Below, in pieces: positions 1 through 6,841 of a stretch of DNA of 37,895 nt. The DNA is from CTSoil-075 sp964292325 (GTDB lineage: Bacteria > Bacillota > Negativicutes > DSM-13327). The stretch lies in assembly GCA_964292325.1 (NCBI GenBank), contig CAXYVG010000027.1, positions 1 through 37,895 on the forward strand. The letters are read 5' to 3'. The notes below the pieces were generated by a model. The model was not told where the DNA came from. It did not search any database and worked only from the letters and a program-made list of their open reading frames with translations. The position numbers were made by a program, and so were the translations under genes. Each line of letters opens with the position of its first letter. Within the stretch, counting starts at the first letter, position 1.

Positions 1-372
1 AAAAATAAGATTTTGGAGATTAATTCGCAGCAAGTTGTTTTTTTCACACGGGGAGGAGATATAGCTAATTTGAATTTAGCTCTCATATATATCAGAAATA
101 ACGAACATACCAATCGTATCAAAATTGTAAATGTTGTGCGCGAAGATAGTCAAGTACCAGTTGGATTGGCGGAAGATATTGGCTTTCTTGATAGGGCATA
201 TCCTGAAATTGATATTGAATTTATAGTGTATCAAGGAGACTTTTCTCCAGCATTGATTCAAGAACTTTCGAAAATATGGAATGTACCTACAAATTTTATG
301 TTCATTGGTTCACCTAATAGTCAATTCACTTATAATCTAGCAGATCTAGGTGGCGTAAGACTGATTATTTAA
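1..372 (+). CDS. 3' end of a probable permease (C-terminal soluble domain), partial
   Basis: The reading frame is open from base 1 to the stop at 370-372, so this is the C-terminal part of a longer gene cut by the window edge. The visible 120 or so residues are soluble and alternate beta strands with helices (VVFFTRGGDIANL, IKIVNVV, IDIEFIVYQGDF, NFMFIGSP), ending in ADLGGVRLII. This resembles the cytoplasmic universal-stress-like tail that follows the membrane domain of some APC-superfamily amino-acid permeases, but no membrane segment is visible here, so the identity is an inference. A TTG at 13 could be read as a start, but it has no ribosome-binding site and the frame continues upstream of it. 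The antiporter gene follows 86 nt later. Confidence 0.5.
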   Translation, partial: KNKILEINSQQVVFFTRGGDIANLNLALIYIRNNEHTNRIKIVNVVREDSQVPVGLAEDIGFLDRAYPEIDIEFIVYQGDFSPALIQELSKIWNVPTNFMFIGSPNSQFTYNLADLGGVRLII

Positions 373-458
373 TCAGTAATAGCGATGGGGATTGTAAAAA
401 GGTATACTATAAATGAGTTTTATAAGTAATTGGGAATGTAAGAGGGGGAAGGATAGTA

Positions 459-1991
459 GTGCATTCGTTATCATTTTTTTGGTTACTGTTATTAGCGTCT
501 ATCGTAGCGATGTTGGGGCGATTTATAAAAATTCCGTATACCATTGCTTTAGTATTAACAGGCCTAATGGTAGGATATTTTGGCTTATTACCTGGTGCTC
601 ATTTGGAACCAGAGATATTGTTTGCGGTTTTTTTACCACCCTTATTATTCGAAGCAGGTATCAATATACATATTAGGTCTTTGCAACGACAATGGAAGAT
701 TATAAGTGTCCTGGCTATTTTCGGGACAATCATTTCTACGATTGTGATAGGGTATGGAGTTCACTATTTTTTAGGATTGCCAATTTTAGTGGCCTTATTG
801 TTTGGAGCTATCATTTCTCCTACTGATCCAATTTCAGTATTGGCTCTTTTTAAAAGATTGGGGATTAATGAGCGACTTTCCATGATTGTAGAAGCCGAAA
901 GTTTATTTAATGATGGTATTGCCGTTGTTCTGTTTGGTGTGATCCAAAGTGTAATGATTACAGGTGTATTTTCATTATCCCAGAGTATGATCTCATTTAT
1001 TATCACTGTATGTGGAGGGGCTCTGATTGGTGTACTGATAGGCGCAATGAGTTCACGCATTACCCAAGAGTTTGATGATCATCTTTTAGAAATTACACTC
1101 ACTACGGTGGTCGCTTATGGCTCATACTTAGGGGCTGAAAGTTTACATGTATCAGGTGTTATTGCTGTAGTGGCGGCTAGTGTGGTCATGGGCAACTATG
1201 GTCTGCCACAAGGAATGACACCGACTTCTCGATTGGCGGTATTATCATTTTGGGAATATGCCGCTTTTGTTGTGAATTCGATTGTTTTTTTACTAGTTGG
1301 TTTAGAAATAACAGCCATGCCGATAATTGATAGTGTAGGTGTTTTTTTTATTGCTGTTAGTGTTGTATTGCTAGGACGAGGCATTTCGGTTTATGGTCTT
1401 TCAGCCTTGTTATCCCTTTGCGGGCAACTCATTCCTATTAAATGGCAACATGTATTGGTGTGGAGTGGGCTCAGAGGGGCATTGTCTATGGCTATGGTAC
1501 TTGGTATTAGTACAGAGGTATCAGAAAGGGCTATATTAGTTCCGTTAATTTTTGGCGTTGTTTTATTTTCTTTGCTAGGGCAAGGTCTGACTCTTGAAAC
1601 ATTAGTTGACAAGCTGGGAATGAGTGGGAAAAAACATGAGATGGAAGAGTATCAACGCCTATTAGGAGAAAGCATGTCCCTTCGGATGGCCTTAGAAGAA
1701 CTCGATCATAATGTAAGGATAGGGGTTATTTCTCAAACGGCTCGTAATCAAGTATCGCAGCAGTTAGTTGTAAAGCAACAAAACTTTGAGCAGAAGATTG
1801 CTGATTTTCAAATGACAGATGAGAAAATTGCAACAGATGAGATCAAAAAAGCAGAGCGTATTGTGCTATTGGCACAAAAAACAGCATTTCAAAATGCTGT
1901 TCGCAGTGGAAGTATGGACTTTAGTGTAGCAGCTCAATTAATCAGCCAGTTGGAAGAAGACCAGCAAATGAAGGAAGATATTCAAGAATGA
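459..1991 (+). CDS. CPA1-family Na+/H+ antiporter (NhaP-like)
   Basis: A 510-aa inner-membrane cation/proton antiporter that would exchange Na+ (or K+) for H+ and support pH and salt homeostasis. About 12 hydrophobic segments fill residues 1-385. The CPA1 signature lies near residues 118-150: SPTDPISVLA, then ESLFNDGIAVV, which carries the Asn-Asp pair of the ion-binding site. A second conserved stretch is WSGLRGALSMAM. Residues 386-510 form a charged, helical cytoplasmic tail typical of NhaP/YjcE-type members. The start is GTG at 459, preceded by a purine-rich GGGGGAAGG; an overlapping frame from 413 is only a shadow. The DUF389 gene begins 16 nt downstream, so the two are probably co-transcribed. 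The transported ion cannot be read from sequence. Confidence 0.9.
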   Translation: MHSLSFFWLLLLASIVAMLGRFIKIPYTIALVLTGLMVGYFGLLPGAHLEPEILFAVFLPPLLFEAGINIHIRSLQRQWKIISVLAIFGTIISTIVIGYGVHYFLGLPILVALLFGAIISPTDPISVLALFKRLGINERLSMIVEAESLFNDGIAVVLFGVIQSVMITGVFSLSQSMISFIITVCGGALIGVLIGAMSSRITQEFDDHLLEITLTTVVAYGSYLGAESLHVSGVIAVVAASVVMGNYGLPQGMTPTSRLAVLSFWEYAAFVVNSIVFLLVGLEITAMPIIDSVGVFFIAVSVVLLGRGISVYGLSALLSLCGQLIPIKWQHVLVWSGLRGALSMAMVLGISTEVSERAILVPLIFGVVLFSLLGQGLTLETLVDKLGMSGKKHEMEEYQRLLGESMSLRMALEELDHNVRIGVISQTARNQVSQQLVVKQQNFEQKIADFQMTDEKIATDEIKKAERIVLLAQKTAFQNAVRSGSMDFSVAAQLISQLEEDQQMKEDIQE

Positions 1992-2007
1992 TAAGAGAGG
2001 GGGCTTA

Positions 2008-3327
2008 ATGATGACAAAATGGCCGGAACGGCAAGAGCAAAAACAAATATACAAAAATGTCTTTGGTGATGCTAGCCCTAATCGATATTTTTTTGTTATG
2101 GTCATTTTATCTTGTACAGTGGCTACTTACGGATTATTATCAAATAGTACAGCCGTTGTCATTGGAGCTATGCTCATTGCGCCCTTGATGGGGCCTATAC
2201 TTGGTGGAGCGCTGGCGGTAGCTACAAATAGTAATCCTTTACTCAAAATGTCTGCGAAGGCGGAAGCATTAGGGGCTATAACGGCAGTGGTATTGGCAGC
2301 ACTTTTAACACTAGTATTGCCTAGAGCAGAATTGACACCAGAGGTCATGGCGAGAACTACGCCCACAATACTGGATTTAGTAGTTGCGTTAGCCTCTGGT
2401 GCAGCTGGAACCTATGCAATGTGTGTAAAGCCACACGGCGCAACTCTACCAGGTGTTGCCATTGCTACAGCGTTAATGCCACCGCTATGTGTAGTGGGTA
2501 TTGGGCTTGCAAAGCAGAATTTTTCTGTAGTGAGTGGAGCATCTTTGTTATTTTTGGCCAATATGATTGCTATTAATGTAGCCGCTATTGCTATGTTTGA
2601 GTTAGCAGGGTTTTCACGTGAACTTTTAAATAATCAGAGTAAGGTCGATGAGAATAAGAAAATGACTTATCGGATGTTATACCCTGTTATGCTACTGATT
2701 GTGATTTCAATACCATTAGCTTTTATTATGTATAAAACATATAGCCACGCCAATGTTGAAAAAGTAATCAATAGTTCATTAATCGAATCTTTGGAGGTGA
2801 TAGCACCTCATTCGACCTTGATTTCAGTCGCATACGAAGAACAAAATAATCGCTTTGCAGTGGATGCTGCATTTCGTACGACAAAAATTATTGCACCAGA
2901 AAATATTCGGCAGATGGAAAATTTATTAGAACTACGCTTAGGAAAACCAGTTAGTGTGAGTGCCGATGTAGTTTTGGTGCAAAAAGTAGATGATAAGACG
3001 AATATTGATACCTTCCAAGCGTTATTGCCGAAAATAAAGGAAAAAGAAATTGTAGAAGTGGTCAAAAGTAGTACACCAGAAGACATCATCGAAAGTATCT
3101 TACGGGAAAAACTTGCTTTATTACCAGATGCTCAGTTGGAGGATTATACCTTTGAGTATCATAAAGGTACAGGAACATACAACGTGGTTGCAAAGATCAC
3201 CAGTCCTTCTCCTATAGATAACAAATTAAACCAAACTATCCGAAAAATTCTGGAAGAAAGTTTGAAACGGCGAGTTGAAGTGAAATTTGAATTCACAGGC
3301 ATATCAAGTAAACCGCTGACACCGTAA
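2008..3327 (+). CDS. DUF389 family membrane protein
   Basis: A 439-aa protein with the DUF389/TIGR00341 hydrophobic core at residues about 25-255: several glycine- and alanine-rich helices, including SNSTAVVIGAMLIAPLMGPI and SGAAGTYAMCVKPHGATLPG. A long soluble region follows (about 260-439), with two similar alpha/beta segments (roughly 275-330 and 350-430) that look like small repeated domains. No reaction is established for the family as far as I know; a role in membrane stress or transport is speculation. The ATG at 2008 has AGAGAGGGGG upstream. The 16-nt gap from the antiporter suggests one transcript and a possible link to ion stress. No clear terminator follows. Confidence 0.85.
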   Translation: MMTKWPERQEQKQIYKNVFGDASPNRYFFVMVILSCTVATYGLLSNSTAVVIGAMLIAPLMGPILGGALAVATNSNPLLKMSAKAEALGAITAVVLAALLTLVLPRAELTPEVMARTTPTILDLVVALASGAAGTYAMCVKPHGATLPGVAIATALMPPLCVVGIGLAKQNFSVVSGASLLFLANMIAINVAAIAMFELAGFSRELLNNQSKVDENKKMTYRMLYPVMLLIVISIPLAFIMYKTYSHANVEKVINSSLIESLEVIAPHSTLISVAYEEQNNRFAVDAAFRTTKIIAPENIRQMENLLELRLGKPVSVSADVVLVQKVDDKTNIDTFQALLPKIKEKEIVEVVKSSTPEDIIESILREKLALLPDAQLEDYTFEYHKGTGTYNVVAKITSPSPIDNKLNQTIRKILEESLKRRVEVKFEFTGISSKPLTP

Positions 3328-3652
3328 CATATAGACCTAATATATGATATTTAAAGAGGAGATTCTATTTATTAAATTGTTTTGTAGCGACTGAATTATA
3401 CATTTCAACTGTTTCTATGAAGGGGGCATGTTTTGTGAGTGCACCATGATTGTAACCTGTGGAGATATTGAGTGAAAATATTATAACGTCAATGGATGTA
3501 AGACTCCTAGTGTGGCTCATCGTACAGTACAGATTACTTTTGTATTATTGGCAGACATAAACCACATGACAATATTAAAAACATGTGAAAAATTATAGAG
3601 TATATGAAGTATCTATAGCTTATGCTACGGGCATGATATAAATCAGGGAGGT
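3328..3652. other. 325-nt intergenic region with no recognised gene
   Basis: AT-rich stretch between the DUF389 gene and a small unknown gene. Only very short frames are present (for example 15 and 22 codons), none with both a good ribosome-binding site and a recognisable product. I see no convincing hairpin terminator and no RNA family signature. Confidence 0.6.
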
Positions 3653-3862
3653 ATGCTGATGGAAGTTAAAAATAACAAATATAAATGTAAAGAAGAAGTA
3701 TCTTTTGAAAAGCGTGGAGTATTTGGAAGTTCTTTCATAAGAGGAATTGTTATTAGTTATAAATTCGTTAATTATAACTGGGTATACCTTGTAGAATGCT
3801 GTGATGATAAAAAATTACTTACCATTTCTGAAGATGATATTTGGTCATTAGAAATGCAATAA
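3653..3862 (+). CDS. small protein of unknown function (69 aa)
   Basis: I do not recognise this protein. It is rich in Lys, Val, aromatic and Cys residues, and the alternating pattern around SFIRGIVISYKFVNYNWVYLVE suggests a small beta-strand (SH3-like or barrel) fold; there is no signal peptide or membrane helix. The start at 3653 follows GGGAGG closely; a second ATG at 3659 is also possible. An imperfect hairpin (AAACCAT pairing with ATGGTTT, 3930-3957) lies after the gene and could end transcription. The gene stands alone, next to the decayed metallo-hydrolase fragment. Confidence 0.55.
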   Translation: MLMEVKNNKYKCKEEVSFEKRGVFGSSFIRGIVISYKFVNYNWVYLVECCDDKKLLTISEDDIWSLEMQ

Positions 3863-4017
3863 TCAAATTTCGATTAATTGAAGGCCAATAAAAATACTCA
3901 TTAGCATAACAGTGCAGGCGTAACTGAAACCATGAATGGAATGGATTATGGTTTTGAAGGTTTTCTAGTAAAACTGATTAATGCCATGCTTGCTATAGGG
4001 ACAGTAGGAGAGACAGT

Positions 4018-4071
4018 AGGGACGGTACTTCTTTGGCACATAAAAAATAGTGACAAAAAAGTACCGTCCCT
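4018..4071. repeat. Imperfect palindrome A (22-nt arms)
   Basis: Arms 4018-4039 and 4050-4071 are reverse complements at 20 of 22 positions, around a 10-nt AT-rich loop. The outer part contains GGGACGGTACTT. Dispersed palindromes of this GGGACGG type are, to my knowledge, common in genomes of clostridia and relatives, probably as miniature mobile or REP-like elements. The left arm is preceded by a short direct repeat of GACAGTAGG. A related palindrome lies at 4258-4305. Confidence 0.75.
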
Positions 4072-4257
4072 CTGACACGTACTGGCATCGTGTACATCTT
4101 CTACCGGATGAAACGGCTCAGGCTGCGGAAGATATAGGTGCTCACGTTGTTATTTCTGCACATAACGGAAAATTTGCATTAGCCCAGCATACTTGGGATG
4201 AACCATATCGTGCATTTATGGAGGCAAGTCGTGGCAGGATTTATAAAGTACATTGTC
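4072..4257 (+). pseudogene. C-terminal fragment of a UlaG/NAPE-PLD-type metallo-beta-lactamase-fold hydrolase
   Basis: The translated fragment has HLLPDETAQAAEDIGA, then a histidine in ISAHNGKFALAQHTWDEPYR, then a closing basic segment. This matches the last 55 or so residues of the RomA/UlaG-like metallo-hydrolases, which end in a PEE(T)xQAAxDLGA, AHxGKFALAxHxWDEP pattern; the histidine in AHNGKF corresponds to the last metal ligand. Everything N-terminal, including the HxHxDH motif, is absent. A 128-codon frame can be read from 4050 to 4436, but its start lies inside palindrome A and its end runs antisense into the XRE-desulfoferrodoxin gene, so it is not a real gene. The homologous part fits neatly between the two palindromes. 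Confidence 0.75.
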
Positions 4258-4305
4258 AAAGAGACGGAGTTGTTAACACGAAGGTGTCAGCGACTCCGTC
4301 TCTTT
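4258..4305. repeat. Imperfect palindrome B (22-nt arms)
   Basis: Arms 4258-4279 and 4284-4305 match as reverse complements at 19 of 22 positions, with a 4-nt GAAG loop; the three mismatches are transitions that would still pair as G-U in RNA. The arms begin AAAGAGACGGAG and end in AACAC/GTGTC. The layout (RGRGACGG outside, a CAC/GTG inner edge) parallels palindrome A, suggesting one repeat family. Confidence 0.7.
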
Positions 4306-4323
4306 ACTATCTTTTTGCGTCAA

Positions 4324-4908
4324 TTAAATCAATTGATAAAATAGTCCATGATTTGAACAATGAAAATATAATTTGCCGTGCCCTAGCTTATGAAAGCGAA
4401 ATTGCATATTCCATTCAGGATATTGCTTTACAATAAAAACTCTATCTCCCGTGACATAAGCAACAAAAGATATATAATGCTCCTTTTTCATTTCGTGGGA
4501 AGATGAAATATACAGTTCATCTTCTACAGGCTCTATGTTTAGTAAATGGTTCTCGTTTGCTTTTCCAGCAACTAATGATTCTAGTCTCTTTCCACAACAT
4601 GAAATATTGGTATTTGCTGTTGCTGTGATGAGATTGTTACACTGCGGGCAAACGTAAAATTTAAGATTTTTCATATTTCCTCCAATCGTTTCATTTAACT
4701 CGATTTCACCTGATAGAATGTCTTCAATATTGATTCCAAGTATCTGTGATAGTTCTGGAAGTAATGATACATCTGGACATCCAAGACCGCGTTCCCATTT
4801 ACTTACTGTTTTGTCACTGATATTCATTAAGTCAGCTACTTGTTTTTGTGTCATATCTTTTTCTTTTCGCAGATTATATATTAACTTACCGATTTTATCG
4901 CAATTCAC
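4324..4908 (-). CDS. XRE-type regulator fused to a desulfoferrodoxin (superoxide reductase) module
   Basis: A 194-aa fusion. Residues 5-65 are a Cro/C1-type helix-turn-helix (MTQKQVADLMNISDKTVSKWERG). Residues 83-112 form a desulforedoxin-like metal site, C87-x2-C90-x13-C104-C105. Residues 118-194 match the superoxide reductase catalytic domain: H121, H138, H144, C184 and H187 have nearly the spacing of the Fe(His)4Cys centre of desulfoferrodoxin. The Glu-Lys-His motif of characterised enzymes reads E119-N120-H121 here, so the catalytic lysine is replaced. That favours a redox or superoxide sensor over an enzyme, which is inference. The start is GTG at 4908, because GGAGGTGA lies 5 nt upstream; an in-frame ATG at 4947 lacks a binding site. 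It is a single gene facing the metallo-hydrolase remnant. Confidence 0.85.
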   Translation of the reverse strand: MNCDKIGKLIYNLRKEKDMTQKQVADLMNISDKTVSKWERGLGCPDVSLLPELSQILGINIEDILSGEIELNETIGGNMKNLKFYVCPQCNNLITATANTNISCCGKRLESLVAGKANENHLLNIEPVEDELYISSSHEMKKEHYISFVAYVTGDRVFIVKQYPEWNMQFRFHKLGHGKLYFHCSNHGLFYQLI

Positions 4909-4913
4909 GAATA

Positions 4914-4921
4914 TCACCTCC
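4914..4921 (-). promoter_or_regulatory. Ribosome-binding site that fixes the GTG start of the XRE-desulfoferrodoxin gene
   Basis: On the minus strand GGAGGTGA is followed by 5 nt and then GTG (4908-4906). This near-perfect Shine-Dalgarno sequence places the start 13 codons inside the longest open frame. Confidence 0.8.
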
Positions 4922-5217
4922 GACATTAAGTCTATAGTAAATTTCAAATACTATCAATAAACGAACCGTAGAGTACACATTTTTAAGTAGCCAGGAGTGG
5001 TAAGGTAAATTTTGTAAAGTGCTATCTCGGCATAGTGTTGAGTGTTTATAAGGAATTTGAAAGCAGAGTGGAATATATCCATGCCAAGGGATAACAAAAG
5101 CGGACCGGATTAGAAATGTTTTTGCTATTTACGAAATCATTGCATACTTCTTTGCTTATTTTGTGTACACTAAGCAGGAACAATCCGTCAATAAAATATG
5201 TTAGCGGGGTGGGTTAT

Positions 5218-6246
5218 ATGATTAGTCAGTTTGTACCTAAAAGAGCTATTTTTGAAAAACAGGCTTTGGAGTATCCTTTAGGACAAGAGTTATATGATCG
5301 TTTTCGGAAAATGAATATACCTATCCATTTCACAGGTTCTCACAATCGGGTGACTGGTATTCCGGGAAAAACTCATCAGGAGGCTTTTAGTGAGGCTAAG
5401 CGCACTTTAGTAGTTGGTGTTAGGAAGAGCAAGGAGTTCGCAGGATGTAAGCCGTCAGCTCATTATCAATTGCCATTAACAACAAGTTGCCCTAGTATGT
5501 GTGAGTATTGCTATTTGGCTACGACCCTTGGTAAAAAACCATATTTGAGGGTTTATGTAAATATTGATGATATATTGAGTCAGACTTCTCAATATATCCA
5601 GGAACGGGCACCGCAAATAACTTCTTTTGAGGGAGCCGCTACTTCTGATCCTATTCCAACAGAGTATCTTACAGGGCTATTACATAAAACAATTGAGTAT
5701 TTTGGTGCCCAACCTTTAGGTAGATTTCGCTTTGTGACCAAACATGATAAGGTAGATTCTTTGTTAGTTGCTGCGCATAATGGACATACCAGATTTCGCT
5801 TCAGTGTAAATTCTGCCACTATCATTGAAAAATATGAGCATGCTACACCATCCATGGCTGAAAGAGTGATTGCCGCTGGAAAAGTAGCACGTGCAGGTTA
5901 TCCCCTAGGGTTTATCATTGCACCTATTTTCTATTATGATAATTGGGAATCAGATTATCATAATTTGTTAGAATCTTTGAATGAACAATTACCTCAAGAG
6001 GCTAGAAAAGATTTGACTTTTGAGCTGATATCTCACCGTTTTACTAAACGTGCTAAAAGTAACATTCTTGATTTGTTTCCTGAAACTACATTGCCATTAG
6101 AGGAAGGGGATCGGAAATATAAGTATGGACAATTTGGCTATGGTAAATATATTTATCAGGAGCAAGAAATGAATGAAATGAGGAGCTATATGAAACTAGA
6201 ACTTGCCAGATTCTTTCCTCAGGCGAAAGTAGAATATTTTGTCTAA
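5218..6246 (+). CDS. splB: Spore photoproduct lyase-family radical SAM protein lacking the conserved cysteine 141
   Basis: A 342-aa protein, the length of Bacillus SplB, and similar to it along its whole length. SplB repairs the thymine dimer (spore photoproduct) in germinating spores. The radical SAM [4Fe-4S] site is C91-x3-C95-x2-C98 in SCPSMCEYCYLATTLG, and the two tyrosines at 97 and 99 are present. The C-terminal block KYGQFGYGKYIYQ and the final KVEYFV also match. At the position of the hydrogen-donor Cys141 of Bacillus SplB (context ExxCTSD) this protein reads EGAATSD, so the Cys is Ala. The activity is therefore doubtful, or the mechanism altered. I chose the ATG at 5218 because of GCGGGGTGGG upstream and the fit to family length; the frame extends back to 5116 without support. 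Confidence 0.8.
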   Translation: MISQFVPKRAIFEKQALEYPLGQELYDRFRKMNIPIHFTGSHNRVTGIPGKTHQEAFSEAKRTLVVGVRKSKEFAGCKPSAHYQLPLTTSCPSMCEYCYLATTLGKKPYLRVYVNIDDILSQTSQYIQERAPQITSFEGAATSDPIPTEYLTGLLHKTIEYFGAQPLGRFRFVTKHDKVDSLLVAAHNGHTRFRFSVNSATIIEKYEHATPSMAERVIAAGKVARAGYPLGFIIAPIFYYDNWESDYHNLLESLNEQLPQEARKDLTFELISHRFTKRAKSNILDLFPETTLPLEEGDRKYKYGQFGYGKYIYQEQEMNEMRSYMKLELARFFPQAKVEYFV

Positions 6247-6372
6247 CTAGAAAAAGATGAAGGAACCTGATTGCAAAGGATTCGTGGCTTTATCAGTAAT
6301 TTAATAAATTTGTTTGTCTGCCTAGGTTTCGGTTTAAGCTCTTTTTTTTTATACTTCGTTTAAATTAGAACA

Positions 6373-6416
6373 TTGACTAAATAAGTGCAGTGTAGTATAT
6401 TCGTTATATACTATAC
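6373..6416 (+). promoter_or_regulatory. Promoter of csoR-copA with an overlapping palindromic operator
   Basis: TTGACT (6373-6378) and TATATT (6396-6401) are separated by 17 nt, a good sigma-A type promoter. A palindrome at 6390-6416 (arms GTGTAGTATAT and ATATACTATAC, 10 of 11 matched, 5-nt centre) covers the -10 element and probable start point. A GGGGTAC follows directly. The position suits repression by the CsoR protein encoded just downstream; the assignment to CsoR is inference. Confidence 0.6.
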
Positions 6417-6444
6417 AGGGGTACCGTACAAGGAGGGCGTTTAT

Positions 6445-6714
6445 ATGCTAATTGATAATGAGAAAAAAGATTTACATCAACGGTTAAAAAAGGTCTCGGG
6501 ACAAATAAACGGTATCGACAAAATGATTGACGAAGGACGTTATTGTGTCGATATACTTCAACAAATTCTAGCTGCAAGAGCCGCATTAAACAAAGTTGCA
6601 CTAATTATCTTGGAAAGTCATGCCAAGAGTTGTATGGTTAAAGCAATCAAAGAAGATCGAGCGGAACAAAGTATTGAAGAGTTGATGGCTGTTCTAAAGC
6701 AATTTAATAAATAA
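6445..6714 (+). CDS. csoR: CsoR-family copper-sensing repressor
   Basis: An 89-aa all-helical repressor of the CsoR/RcnR (DUF156) family, which leaves its operator when it binds Cu(I). The three metal-binding residues of the copper branch are present: C34 (in GRYCVDIL), H59 and C63 (in ESHAKSCMV). The N-terminal helix with conserved basic residues (HQRLKKVSGQINGI) is the likely DNA-contact surface. The ATG at 6445 has AAGGAGGG upstream; an extension back to 6385 would begin inside the promoter. copA follows after 127 nt, the standard partner in Firmicutes. No copZ chaperone gene is seen between them. Confidence 0.9.
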   Translation: MLIDNEKKDLHQRLKKVSGQINGIDKMIDEGRYCVDILQQILAARAALNKVALIILESHAKSCMVKAIKEDRAEQSIEELMAVLKQFNK

Positions 6715-6841
6715 GACAAAAAGATGGAATTATTAATGATAACAAATAATAAAACAACCAGTATTCTAACAACTTACGTTACGGCTACGAAGTTATTTAA
6801 GATGAATCAAGGAAAAATTTTACGAGGGAAGGTGTATAAAT

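Noticed and set aside
413..676. 87-codon frame overlapping the start of the antiporter gene
   Set aside because: It is an overlapping frame of the antiporter with no family resemblance.
4050..4436. 128-codon plus-strand frame taken as an intact gene
   Set aside because: Its start is inside a palindrome arm, its end is antisense to the XRE-desulfoferrodoxin gene, and only the middle 60 codons match a known family, as a C-terminal fragment.
5116..5217. N-terminal extension of the SplB-like protein
   Set aside because: No ribosome-binding site or family match; the ATG at 5218 has both and gives the usual 342 residues.
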